From Tenrec ecaudatus (taxonomy: Eukaryota; Chordata; Mammalia; Afrosoricida; Tenrecidae): 64,000 nucleotides of DNA. The translations under genes and the position numbers were made by a program. A model generated the notes under the pieces. The model worked only from the letters and a program-made list of their open reading frames with translations, was not told the origin of the DNA and searched no databases. Positions 22,768-33,374 of this stretch are shown piece by piece; position 1 is the stretch's first letter; each line of letters opens with the position of its first letter. The stretch lies in the NCBI RefSeq assembly GCF_050624435.1, contig NC_134546.1:10687001-10751000 (forward strand), written 5' to 3'.

Positions 22768-22957
22768 AATTTGGTACAGTGGGTAACTAGTTGGGGTGCT
22801 AATCTCAAGGTCAGCAATTCAAACCCACCAATCGCTCCTCAGAAGAAAGTGGAGGCTTTCTACTCCCATAAAGAGTTATAGTCAGGAACCCACAAGGGCA
22901 CCTCGGATGGGTCTTAGTTATGAATCAGAATCAGAATCAACTTCAGGACGGTGGGTT
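22768..22957 (+). repeat. AfroSINE, long subtype
   Basis: 'ggtgctaatctcaaggtcagcaattcaaacccacc' head, then 'ggaggctttctactcccataaagagttatagtc'. It directly follows the 3' end of the BovB fragment. Confidence 0.82.
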
Positions 22958-23104
22958 CGCAACAACCTAACACGTCTCTATATCACATCTGTTCTAAATC
23001 ACACATATATCAGACAGACACATTCTGAGTACCACATGTAATATAGATGGTATCTATAAAATAAAATAATTAATTTAGTGAAACATTCTACCCCCACTTG
23101 TCTG

Positions 23105-23298
23105 TCCGTCTGTCATGCTGCCGTGGGTTGTGTGATGCTGGAAGCTATATCACTGGGATTTCATGAGATGGATTGACACTGTGGCTGCAACAATGGGTTC
23201 AAGCACATGGCGATGGCACAGGTGGGGCCAGGGTCTCGTTCTGTTGTTCTGTGAGTCGCTGTAGGTTGGAAATGACTGGAAGGCACCTAACAACAACG
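23105..23298 (+). mobile_element. BovB 5'-end/3'-end fusion (short derivative)
   Basis: The left half 'catgctgccgtgggttgtgtgatgctggaagctat' looks like the BovB 5' leader. The right half 'gagatggattgacactgtggctgcaacaatggg..gtgagtcgctgtaggttgg..gcacctaacaacaacg' is the BovB 3' end. The whole coding region between them is missing, giving a 190-bp element. Confidence 0.55.
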
Positions 23299-23324
23299 AA
23301 ACATTCTAAATATACATGAGTAAT

Positions 23325-23403
23325 CCAATCCCTGTGGAGTCCGTTTGGACTCGTGGTGATGCCATATGAGTTAGAAGAGAATGGCTCTACAGAGTTTTCA
23401 GTG
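23325..23403 (-). repeat. AfroSINE fragment
   Basis: 'tggagtccgtttggactcgtggtgatgcc' followed by 'ctctacagagttttcagtggctga'. An antisense 3' fragment cut off by the LTR. Confidence 0.55.
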
Positions 23404-23920
23404 GCTGATATTCTAGAAGAAACAAGTTCATAGACATACTCATAGATGCATAAGAAAGAACTTCATATGCAAGAGCAATTGAAAACATCCCAGCCTAATC
23501 CATAAGTCCAATATTAGCCCATATATCTGATACCAATCTATAAAGTCCTCTTCAGACTCATGAAACACATGCAATGACGCCGAATGCAGGAAGATCACAG
23601 GCCAGTGGGTGGATAATCTTGTGGATCCAGTGGCGATGGAAGCATCTCAGCATTGGCAGGGGTTTCCACATGGCTCGTCCAGGTCCAGGGCTGTCACTGC
23701 CATCAGCATAGATCCATCTGTCTTGTCAGTAGAGAGTCTCTCAGGAAATAAGCCAAGAGAGTGTCTCCAGCCTCCAAGGAGGAATGTCAGAGTTCCCAGA
23801 ATCCTCAGGAGAAGGCCATGCCCACCCAGAGGCCTCATTGGCTATGACTTGATTGACAGCCTGGACTCCTCTCCTTCACTCTGAATCCCCCAATTGACAC
23901 CAGATTATGTAACTACCACA
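23404..23920 (-). mobile_element. LTR, ERVL/MaLR-like
   Basis: Shares 'cctcttcagactca..acacatgcaatgacgccgaatgcaggaagatcacaggcc' and the 'gattatgtaactaccaca' end with the copies at 16989 and 20823. It carries extra internal sequence ('cagagagt..caagagagtg') seen in neither. The left terminus is eroded and no clear target duplication is visible. Confidence 0.75.
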
Positions 23921-24235
23921 AAGCAGATCACCAGCTCTTGGTTAGCAGCCAGGTTCACTATCTGTTAGATAGAAGAGGTCTTTTGCTGCAGATTTGTTCG
24001 TATGCACACTTCAAATGCGTGTGTGTGTCCATAGATAAGATAACAGATATGCCTCACCCACACAAACCTAGAGAAGTTAGTTTCAGGCCTTTCTTCCTCA
24101 TCTCCTCTCCCAGAACCCAGGCAGGAAAATCGGGATGCCTTCGGTAGTACAAAGCTAAAGACACAGCACAGCTTGGCAGCCAGTTTATAAAAATGCTGCC
24201 CCATCCAAAAAGGTGAATCAAGCATTTTAAAAATA
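23921..24235. other. unassigned non-coding stretch
   Basis: No recognised gene or repeat. Confidence 0.4.
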
Positions 24236-24454
24236 TGTTTATGTTGAATTGGGACAAGATTTACAGAGCAGATCACCGGCATCACTGTCAACAATTCATA
24301 CACGTTTTGTTTCAACTCGTCCATTGCAGTCCCTCACTGCATCGTCACTTATCCCACTTCCTCTCCCTGATTCCTGTTTCCATTCCCTTTCCTCCCTAAC
24401 CTTCTGGACTCTGCCCTTGGGTAAACATTGCCCTTTTTATGTTAAATGGTTAGT
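24236..24454 (-). repeat. L1M 3' UTR fragment, antisense
   Basis: 'ttcatacacgttttgtttcaactcgtccattg..cctccctaaccttctggactctgcccttgggtaaa' matches the layout of 30085-30190 and of old L1 3' UTRs. Confidence 0.55.
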
Positions 24455-24592
24455 TATTCCACCAGCCTCTCCTCAGGAGAACGATGAGCTTTCAATTTCC
24501 ATAAAGGCTTAGTTTCAGGAACCCACAGGGGCAATTTATCCTGTCCGACAGGATGGCTATGAGTTGGCATCCACTCAATGGCAGTGAGGTGA
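24455..24592 (+). repeat. AfroSINE, head deleted
   Basis: 'ccaccagcctctcctcaggagaacgatgagc', 'cataaaggcttagtttcaggaacccacaggggcaattta', 'gctatgagttggcatccactcaatggcagtgagg'. Confidence 0.8.
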
Positions 24593-24811
24593 GGTGATGA
24601 GACATCACGGACTTCTGCTGAGATGACAAATGTGGCTTAAAATAGTTGTTCTTGAATTCTTCTCTCCAGCAGTAGTTGAAGAGCAGACATTGCTTGTTTA
24701 AGCCTCTCCCTGTTCCCTTCCATAAAGCCATCTCATCAGTAAAAGAAAGCAAGGCTATCCATTGTCTGTGACAGGATTCATTGTAATCTAAGGCTGCTAG
24801 AATGTCCCTCT

Positions 24812-25050
24812 CAAGAGCACAGTCTTTGGCATTGACAGAGTCGAGTTTGAATCCCACGTCTACCTTCTACAAGCTGTGTTGTCAGGCCAGGCTTCTAAAA
24901 TCCCCAAGTCTCCTTGTCCTCAAAGGTAGAATGGATACAAAAGTGTCTACCTCTCAAGAATGCTCTGAAATTAAATCATACAATTCGTATAAGGTAGCTA
25001 GCCTAGTTTCTGACACGCAGTGCCTGTTAATAAACGGTGCCCCTTGCTGT
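24812..25050 (+). repeat. MIR SINE
   Basis: 'agcacagtctttggcattgac..gagtttgaatcccac' through 'aaggtagaatggatacaaaagtg..aattaaatcatacaattcgtataagg' is a fairly complete MIR in sense orientation. Confidence 0.75.
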
Positions 25051-25059
25051 GATCCAGGA

Positions 25060-26085
25060 AGCAATGAGGCAGAATTGTACAGCAGGCATGGAAATCAAGA
25101 AGGAACGCATTATGCAGTCACACTTCCAGAATTGGGGGTGAGGGAGGAGGCAACATTCTTTGAAGAGATCTTGAAAGTAATTTCTAACTGGGGTGATTGA
25201 TTAGCTGTATAGTCATGTCATCAACAAACACATCCACACAAAAGCTGCCGTGTAGAATAACTCTACGAATCTTTTAAAATACAGATCACTCGCTACTTGA
25301 TTTGTAACTGAATAGACTTAAACTGGGGCTCACCTATCTTTCAGGACACCTGTGAGACCGGTGTCGCTCCTGGTCAGTGGGAGAAAGAGCTCCCAGACTG
25401 CTGGGAGAGACAGAAGGTAGGTCTCTCCCTTTTTGGTCGTTCTGTGCTTTAGTTAGCACCTGGCCTGCGCATCCAACTATGATCAAAGATTTCCATTTCT
25501 CCTGCTTTATAGGCGGGAAATCTGTCTTCTGGGCTTGGGGCCCCCGCTTTCAGCTTTCCTGAAATTTGATACAGGTCCCATTTCCTTCTATAGCTCCCAC
25601 ATGCTTCTTTGAGGTGGGGGTCTCTGGTGACTGGGTCTCTCCAACACAGGCAGATCTAAACCACACACTGAGCAGAGCCCAGAAACAGTGTCCCTAAGAG
25701 CTGGGAGCCTCCATCGCGCTAAAGCCAGATTAGCACCCACAGTGCAGTCTCTCTGAAGCTGAGGGTGGGCGGTTGCTGTTTTCTGTTTTATTAGTTGCTG
25801 AAAGAAAAGGTGGAGGGAGGAGGAGTCATCAGGAAAACTTTCATAAAATAGAGATCACCACCACCCTTGGCAAGGGGGGAGGACTGAATCATACTTGTCA
25901 CATCAAAAAGTCAACACTCCCTTTATCCTCCAGTCCAGTCCTGAGTCGTGACATTTAAAATTGCACCAGGAAGGATTTGGTGTGGATAAGTGTTGAATTA
26001 ATTAAACTATTAAAATAATAATAAAAATACCCAGGCAGGCATAATTACATGCTTTGGAGACATGACTGCAATCATACATTCCTCT
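25060..26085. other. unassigned stretch; one exon-like segment
   Basis: No gene is called. A 72-bp segment at 25345-25416 lies between an acceptor-like 'cacctatctttcag' and a donor-like 'gtaggt' and is open in two frames (see findings). The rest is unique-looking and AT-rich near 25990. Confidence 0.35.
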
Positions 26086-26089
26086 GGAG

Positions 26090-26266
26090 ACATGCACAAG
26101 ATTATCACAACCGTCTTATTTGTGATCATGGAAAACTAGAAAGAATCTACAAATGGATAAATAAACTGCAAATGGATAACTAAACCATGGTCCATTTGCA
26201 CAGAGGAATACTACACAGCAATGAGAAAGAGCAGGCAACGGAAACACCCAGCAACATGGACACAGA
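26090..26266 (+). repeat. old L1 3' region, left of SPIN
   Basis: 'aaatggataactaaaccatggtccatttgcacagaggaatactacacagcaatgag..cagcaacatggacacag' is late L1 ORF2/3' UTR sequence. A SPIN element interrupts it and similar sequence resumes at 26479. Confidence 0.65.
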
Positions 26267-26274
26267 CTTTAGAG

Positions 26275-26470
26275 CAGTGGTTCTCAATCTTCCTAATGCT
26301 GCGACCCGTTAATACAGTTCCTCATGTTGTGGTGACCCCAAAACCATAAAATTATTTTCATTTCTACCTCATAACTGTCATTTTCCTACTGTTAGGAATC
26401 AGGAGACCCCTATGAAAGGGTCGTTCGACCCTCTCAAAGGGGTCGCGAACCCACAGGTTGAGAACCGCTG
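26275..26470. mobile_element. SPIN-type hAT transposon, non-autonomous
   Basis: This 196-bp element begins 'cagtggttctcaatcttcctaatgctgcgaccc' and ends 'ggggtcgcgaacccacaggttgagaaccgctg', so the terminal inverted repeat is about 16 bp. It is flanked by an imperfect 8-bp target duplication: ctttagag (26267-26274) and ttttagac (26471-26478). Ends and interior ('cctcatgttgtggtgacccc') match the SPIN family, a horizontally transferred hAT. There is no transposase gene; this is a MITE-like deletion derivative mobilised in trans. Confidence 0.9.
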
Positions 26471-26478
26471 TTTTAGAC

Positions 26479-26700
26479 TGACCCCAAAATCTCAGGCATA
26501 AAGGAGAATGCGACAGCCGCAGTGCAGTGACTCCAACCAGCCACAGCCTCACGGAATCCCTTTCCTTGAGTACAGGTGGAGCAGGACTTTCATCACTGTC
26601 ACCGCTTTCCTTTGTTAGAAGCCACCACTTACATCTGACAAATAAAACAGGGCAAAAGTAGCCAACTGTCACTCCCACAATCATGGTATTTTATAAAGAC
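26479..26700 (+). repeat. old L1 3' region, right of SPIN
   Basis: Probable continuation of the L1 interrupted by SPIN ('gactgaccccaaaatctcaggcataaagg'). It is too diverged for firm assignment. Confidence 0.4.
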
Positions 26701-27114
26701 TCTGCCGTAAGCAAACTAGAAAGCAATTGAGATTATCCCTTGTGGGCTTTGAAGAAGTAAGCTACCGTGTTGGGAGAGGGCCCACGAGAAAGCTCTTCAA
26801 GTGGCTTGTTAAAGCTGAGAGTGGCCTTTGGTGACCAGCCAGCAAGAAATCAGGGCTCTCAGTCACACAACCATGGGGACATATATTCTTCCAACACAAT
26901 CTGAAAGAGCTTGGAAGTTGATTCTTGCCCATGCAAGCTACCAAATGAGAACACAATGTAGCCAACAACTTGATAATAATGTTATAAAACCCAGCACCTT
27001 ATGGCCTAACTCCTGATGCCCATAAACTATTAATTAGGTAGTTACTGCACATGATTTTAAGCCAGCTGAACCTGTGGTGATTTTTCACACCCCAATAGAA
27101 GGCGGATGCAGAGA

Positions 27115-27303
27115 GTACATTGCAGGGTTACCATTATAGGAAGTTCAAGGACAATACAAGCTAATCGGTAGTGATAGAAACCAGAATGGTGGTTATACCC
27201 AGCGTGAATGAGGAAACAGTGACTAGGATGGACCCTCGATTACATTCCAGCATTCTAAAAATGTTCTGTGTAGTCACCTGGGTGGTGGTAACATGGATGT
27301 ATC
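27115..27303 (+). repeat. old L1M 3' UTR, part 1
   Basis: 'gatagaaaccagaatggtggttatacc..aaaatgttctgtgtagtcacctgggtggtggtaacatggatgtat' is a typical old L1 3' UTR. An antisense AfroSINE has landed in it. Confidence 0.65.
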
Positions 27304-27305
27304 CA

Positions 27306-27508
27306 CAACCCAAACCCATTGTCCGTGAGTTCATTCCAACTCACAGAAATCCCATGGGGAAGAGCAGAAGTGCCCACGGAGTTTCCAAAGCTGTGCTCTT
27401 TCCGACAGGCTGTTAACATCTCTCTCTTATGGTGTGCCGAGGAGGTTCAAACCACTGACCTTTCAGGTAGCAGTCGAATGCTTCACCACTGCGCCACCAT
27501 GGCCCCTT
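27306..27508 (-). repeat. AfroSINE
   Basis: 'cccattgtccgtgagttcattccaactcacagaaatccc' to 'gcttcaccactgcgccaccatggcccc'. A nearly complete antisense copy inside the old L1. Confidence 0.82.
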
Positions 27509-27509
27509 A

Positions 27510-27700
27510 CGTCAGCTAAGTCAGTTCTGACACATAGTGGCCCTATGAGTCATGAATATGTACATTTGGAAAAAATGTATTGTGCTATCCATCCAGGAAG
27601 AGTGAATATGCTTTTAGCATGGTACTGCATATATATTTTTGCATACACATTTTTATACCTCAATTTAACAGTTTGATAAAATAACAGTAACTAATACAGT
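27510..27700 (+). repeat. SINE fragment and L1M 3' end
   Basis: A short antisense SINE fragment ('agtcagttctgacacatagtggccctatga') is followed by the L1 end 'atacacatttttatacctcaatttaacagtttgataaaa'. Confidence 0.55.
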
Positions 27701-27704
27701 AAAA

Positions 27705-28855
27705 AAAAAGATAACCAGAAGGGAGAGAGAACTTTGAAGGAAGGCCTCTTGTCCGCCTTCTCATCCTCCAGCAAAGCACGGCTAGACGTACCAGGATTTA
27801 GATTCTAGCACATTCCCTCCACCTTCCCTGAGCATAGGTGCACTTCCTTCCCCCATCTGTCCCTTCGCTACCTACAATATGAAGCTGGTTGCAGAAACAA
27901 AAGTGCTAAGTTTCTTTTTATCTCTTGGTATAGAATTGTTTATTTTTGTTTTAGAACCTCTAGACTTATAGGTTCGTCTTTTCTTTTAATGTTAAGGTTC
28001 TTAACCTGCTATTTGTGAACTTCATTATCAGAGTGTGACTAGACCTTCATTATTCTTATTGTCCACAACAGGAGTTTCCTTTGGGCAAGGCTTTCTTTGG
28101 AACATCTCCCTCTGAAAGCTTGGTGCTCCAGAGTGCCGCTTAGTGAGGATGTGACCTGGTCAGCTGCGCACAGCTGCATCACACAGGGCCTTGGTTGTTT
28201 TCTGCTGCTTTTGAATCCTCTTTCATTGATTACACCCTATGCTCTTGGGTGCCCAAATAGTTGGGGGCACTGGACAGTCTCTGGTTACCTACTGCTTGTT
28301 GAAGTCAATCAACTGGACAAGCACCTTCACTGCCCAGGCACCCCCACACCTCCACACCCCTCCAACAGGCCTCCCTCAGTTGCCTTTGCTGGAGCCTCTT
28401 ATCCATATTTTGTGCCAGTATTTCTTTGCCTTGTACTCTGGACATGGACCCTAAGGAAGTGCTCTTTCTTGCCTCCTTTTCAAGATTCATCTAAGAATTT
28501 TCTTCTTCTCTGAAGGGTTAACTCTCATGTTTCCTTTCATTCAGGGTTTGGGAAGAGATGACCCACAAAGGAGGGGGGAAAGAAATACAAGCTTGCCTCA
28601 CGGCTGCTGCCACCACAGCCTCCCAAACCACCCAGCCACCTCGAGGGAGGACTTGAGCTCACAACCTGCCCACCCTCAGAGAAGAAGCAGATCTTCCATG
28701 AAACCAATGAAGCTTAAGATTCACACGTCTCCTGCACTGGCTCCCCCAGGGATCTGAGAGAGTCCTAGCAACTCATAAGACAAAAGATTTTAACAAAAAT
28801 CTGTACACATGCACACACATACTATATCTATAGAGAAAATCATATATATATGCAT
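27705..28855. other. unassigned non-coding stretch
   Basis: No recognised gene or repeat. The 138-codon frame at 28097-28513 has no recognisable similarity. Confidence 0.4.
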
Positions 28856-28857
28856 AC

Positions 28858-29010
28858 ACATAGGGTCTCTGTGAGTTGGCATCAAATCAATGGCAGTGGA
28901 TTTTTGAGTAATTGTTAGTTGCCTTCAAGTTGATCCCATAGGGACCCCATGTGACAAACAGTAATCTCCATAGAAACAGATCGACAGTTCTTTTTCCTGT
29001 GGAGACACAG
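28858..29010. repeat. AfroSINE fragments
   Basis: A sense 3' end ('tagggtctctgtgagttggcatcaaatcaatggcagtgg', 28860-28898) is followed by a short antisense piece ('agttgccttcaagttgatcccatagggaccc'). Confidence 0.6.
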
Positions 29011-29111
29011 GGTACCGTTAGATGCTAAGTGCTTAATTGTACAAACATAGGAAGGAACTTCAAGAAGTTTGTGCAAAAGACATGTGGCCTATGGATTTAT
29101 AGTGGTCTAAT

Positions 29112-29330
29112 ATGGATACCCTGGGGGAATAGTAGATTCCATGTTGGGCTGCTAACCTCAAGGTTAGCAGTTCAAAACCACCAACCAACCAACCACTCCA
29201 TAGGAGAATGTTGAGGCGTTCTACTCTTGTTAAGATTCACAGTCTTGAAGGAAAAAAAAAGATTCACAGTCATTTTCTACTCTGTCCTATGGGGTTGCTA
29301 CAAGTCCGAATGGACTCTGTGGTGATGAGT
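29112..29330 (+). repeat. AfroSINE, with internal duplication
   Basis: 'gttgggctgctaacctcaaggttagcagttcaaaacc' head and 'tactctgtcctatggggttgctacaagtccgaatggactctgtgg' tail. 'aagattcacagtc' appears twice (29231, 29262) around an A-run, a small internal duplication. Confidence 0.82.
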
Positions 29331-29334
29331 ATTA

Positions 29335-29995
29335 GTCTCTATGAATGTATGCACACACGTTTGGCAGATGGTGGTAAGAAGTCAAGTTGGAGCTGCTACA
29401 TTGGGGGGTGCATTTAGGAGCCATTTGCTGTCATTTTCATGCACAGTTCAGTTACAGGGAATCCTGCATTAGGAATGGCTCCTGCCAACCCACCAGTTTC
29501 CCGACAGGCAGCATGGAGGTGGTGGTGCACTCTGGAGGTTACGTGTGTCACCCAGAACCAGAGCTATCTGGACAACAGAGAAAAAGCTAGGCTTAAAATG
29601 CACGGAGCCAGAAGCTCGTGTGTGGAAGAGTGCTCACATATTCTTACAGCTCTTTCTGTTCTTAGGAAAGGCACTTGGGAAAGGCTTTCCCAAATTTGAC
29701 CACCAAATTCTAAAAAATGAACACAACATCACCATCGAGGAACTGTGGAGTTGAAAGAGATGACTGCAATCTCAGTAGCTTAGAGAGACCAACGTCAAGC
29801 ACATTACAGGAAAGGCCGGCATAACTACTCTTGACTCTGCAAAGAGATTGATCATGCAAAACTATTGTCACATGAAGACAAAAATCAAAGTCTGTGCAGG
29901 CCCAAGTTATAGGCAAAAGTGTTTTTAAGGGTATATGATCAGGCAACAGATTGGTGTTTGTTTGTTTTTTAATGTTCTCTTTCTGGAGTCTAAGT
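29335..29995. other. unassigned non-coding stretch
   Basis: No recognised gene. Overlapping frames at 29387-29754 look accidental. Confidence 0.4.
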
Positions 29996-29999
29996 ACTG

Positions 30000-30640
30000 G
30001 TTTTTGTTTATTATAAACTGGGTGAATATTTATGGAGTTAACCAGCTTTTCAATTCAGAAACTGATACACATGTAATCCCCACAATGTCACATCACTTAA
30101 CCCATTTCATCCTTGTTTTTCCCATTTCTATTTCTCCTTATTTCCTGCCCCATCTGGCCTTCAGAACTTTGTCCTTGGGTAAATGGTGCCCTCTTGATTT
30201 CAAATGGTAGTGCGTATCTCCCTAGTGTTACTATATAGACTTGTCTATTGTTAGGCTGAAAATTGATCCAGGGAGATGAATTCTGTTCCAGGCCTGAAGG
30301 GTGACTGAGGGTCATAATTTGGGCATTCTACGAGTCTCTGTCTGACTAGGAAGCACTGCCTAGTTGTTTTGTTTTTTTTATTAGTTTGAGTTTTAGCCCA
30401 CATTTTTCTCCCACTCTATCCAAGACCTTCTAATGTGGTCCCTTTCTGAGATGTCAGTAGTGATGGCTGGGCACCATCTAGTTCTTCAGGTCTCAGAGTC
30501 ACGGAAGCTGAAGTTCACATGATCCATTAGCCCATCGGACTAATTGTTTCCATACACTTTCTATTTCCTTCACAAACCTCTCCAAGCACAGGAAGCACAA
30601 TAGTTGCACCTTCAATGGGCGCTCGTAAGTCACTACTCAA
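30000..30640 (-). repeat. L1M 3' UTR, antisense
   Basis: 'tcacatcacttaacccatttcatccttg..ctggccttcagaactttgtccttgggtaaatggtgccc' and then 'gatggctgggcaccatctagttcttcaggtctca'. The 'gggcaccatctag' block recurs in the L1 3' UTRs at 42620, 48055, 51996 and 55907. Confidence 0.7.
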
Positions 30641-30644
30641 CAAA

Positions 30645-31790
30645 GTAGGACAGATGGATATCTTTACTCACCATCTTTACAACGGCCAGATGTGAAAGTC
30701 CTCAAAAGGTGTTCTTGAGGCTAGACTAATCCGCTGGCACTCCTTAGGAGCATGGAAGTGTCGTCCTGACTAATACATTGGCCCCAAAAGAATCCCTCAC
30801 GGCACTATATATAATTCTATTTTTATAACAGCTGGAAGGATGATTATTAATGGCAGTGCTTTTTATTATGAATAACTCAGATTGCCAAAACAGTTTCCTA
30901 CTGTGTGCACCACTCTGGGAGGACTGACCAGGCTAGGAACGCCTGGGGCTCGGAGGCAGCTTTCCCGGGGCCTCCAGGGGGGCAAGCCAAGCTGCCCTAG
31001 GAGGGCTGTGGGCTGCCTGGGCTACAAAAGACTTTTTATGTTAAACCAATGCCTTTTACTGCTTTCTGAGCTTCCTGCTCCTGCGAGGTTGTATCCGAAA
31101 GCTAAATTCCAAAGAGGAGCTCAAGCTCTGTGTTTCTGGAAATAGACTTACTCGATGCTCCGAGACGCACCTGTGGCCCTCTGGCTCCTAGACATGACTC
31201 TGGTGTTCTCATCGCAGCCCATCCAAGGAATTATTTCCCTCATTTCCAGGAGCAAAGTAAATTGTACTCAGATCCATGCCTCTGCCTTGGCAAAGCATTG
31301 TAGAATCTGGGAACCAGACGCCGTTGGATGAACATTCATAAGCTTCGTTTCAAAAAGCTCAAATGACAGAGGCATTCTCACTGACTGCAAATGAGGAACC
31401 GAGCCCCGGGCCTCGTTCTGATATTTTAAAAGGAGCCCTTGTGAAACAGTGGCGAAGGCTGAACCTCTTGGTTTTCCTCTGGTGCGGAAGTGTGCTCTGC
31501 AAGTGCATGCTTTGTTGTGTATGCTTTCATGAGCGAGAGAGACCCCTAAAGTAAATGTACCCCTTGAATTAGATAACTTGGCGATTCTGAGGAATTTTAA
31601 GGAGTGTAGTCCATTTCACAATTCAGAATTTTGCTCCTAGGGCAATCACCAGTGCTTACAGACATTAAGTTAGGGGGGACAGTGGGATTAAGAGGACAAA
31701 GTTTAAAACAGACTTCTTTTTAACTCCTGTGTAATAAAACCTCTTCCTGAGCCTTGCACATTTTTAAAATGTAATGCTTAGCAAAAGAAA
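30645..31790. other. unassigned non-coding stretch
   Basis: No gene. The interval 30880-31560 is moderately GC-rich with open frames of 63-87 codons but no recognised similarity. Confidence 0.4.
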
Positions 31791-31859
31791 AAAGTTATCA
31801 AATTGCCTCAACAAATAAAGATTGAAGTCATTTTTAAAATTACCTAATAAATTACCCAT

Positions 31860-32140
31860 AATATCCGTGGCTGTGCAAAGAGTTATGCTAAGCACCTTGG
31901 AGGCCACACAAGTAAATAAGACACCATTTCCTTGCGGAGGGGCCTTCCAAGCCACCCAAGGAAACGAGACTGCACACTGACAAATATACACGTGTAAGGG
32001 AAGTACCACAAAGGACATCCCAACAACGCTATAGGCTTTCAGATGCAAAGAGATCACTTCTGGCTGAAAAGAACCCGTGGAGAAGACCCGGGAGAAGGTG
32101 ACATGTGAGCTGGGTGTTGAAGTATGCACCCAGCCTGGTG
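31860..32140 (+). repeat. ancient mammalian repeat (L2/L3-like)
   Basis: 'agttatgctaagcaccttggaggccacacaagtaaataagac' and 'aaggtgacatgtgagctgggtgttgaagtatgc' have the wording of old CR1/L2-group repeats. Low identity prevents naming the subfamily. Confidence 0.4.
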
Positions 32141-32204
32141 ACTGGATCTGCCCTCGGTTTCTCCAGTTACTTACCCAAGAAAGAGTTCTTGCCAGTGGAG
32201 TGCA

Positions 32205-32640
32205 CGGTCATAGCTGGTATTTGTTTTCTACTGCTGCCTGGCACATTACTGCAAACTCAGCAGCTTCAAGGAATACACATTTGCTTTCTAACAGTTTCTG
32301 TGGCTCTGGCGTCCAGGCACAGAGTGGCTGGGTTCTCGACTCCGGGGATCACAAAGCTGAAATCAAGATGTCAAGCAGCTACATTCTCATCTGGAGCTCC
32401 TCCAAGTTCATTCGAGTTGTTGGCAAAACTCCGTTCCGTGCCATTACTGTGGGGCCAAGGTTTTGTTTTCTGGTTGGATGTTGGCCAGGGGCTGCTCTCA
32501 GCTTTTAGAGGCCACCATCAAATCCTAGTCACATGCGGCAGTTGACTTCTGTAAAGCCAGCAGAAGAACCTCTCTCCCCAAGAAAGGCCCATGTCCTCCT
32601 ATAAGGGACTCACTTGAGTAAGTCAAACCAGCCTATGATT
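32205..32640. repeat. ancient interspersed repeat
   Basis: 'tactgctgcctggcacattactgcaaactcagcagcttcaagg', 'aaagctgaaatcaagatgtc' and 'tcctctccaagaaagg'-like blocks correspond to a widespread old mammalian repeat of LTR or DNA type. Two overlapping frames of 143 and 146 codons cross it but have no protein similarity. Confidence 0.5.
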
Positions 32641-32644
32641 ATTA

Positions 32645-33370
32645 CGGCTGTGTGTCAAGTTCGTTGGTCTGTGCTTCTCAAAGGTTTTCAATCATGTCAT
32701 TTGGCAGTTAGGTAATAGTGACATCTGATGTGATCAACCACTCAGTTATCAGCAGCGTCCCCCCAGGGATGTGACCTGCAGCCAACATCTATCTGGATGC
32801 TCTGTCAAAGCTCAGGATTTTGCAATTGGCTCTTCATCATCTGACCTCTGGGTCTTATGGCTTATCAGCGTACACAGCTCATGAGCCAGCAGCCTGTTTT
32901 CTGATGTGCTGATCTTGTATTCACCAGCCCCTGCAATGATGTGAATCAAAGTTACAGCCTGATGCTTAAACCATGGACTTGGGATCTGCCAGCCTCTACA
33001 ACCACGAGTCACTTCCTTACGGCACCAAGAGCCGATCGTGTATGACACACACGACTGGAAGAAAGGCATACACCTTAGCACTTGTGTGATAGCACCTTCA
33101 TGCCTTCAAATTACACTTTCGCCTATAAGTTTAAACTAATAGGACAATAACAAGCAAGGGAGGAGATGGTGAATGTGGAAAGGGAGGTGATAGATGGAAT
33201 GTCTCTGGCACAGCTACCACAGAAGAGTGCATATTCACTACACTCTGACAGTATAATGCTCTACTGTTACACACACAGGACATACTATAGGAGGGGGTAA
33301 CCCCCCAAAAAACGCTAATTTGTTTTTTCAATGTGAGGGTAATAGTGAACTTAGAGTTTGTTATACCAGA
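32645..33370. other. unassigned; possible old LTR
   Basis: 'gcctgatgcttaaaccatggacttgggatctgccagcctctacaacc' (32958-33003) resembles the 3' half of old MaLR LTRs, but no termini were found. Confidence 0.35.
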
Positions 33371-33374
33371 TCAG

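Noticed and set aside
32077..32545. Two overlapping frames of 143 and 146 codons
   Set aside because: Both lie in an ancient interspersed repeat, are in different frames of the same strand, and show no known protein motif.
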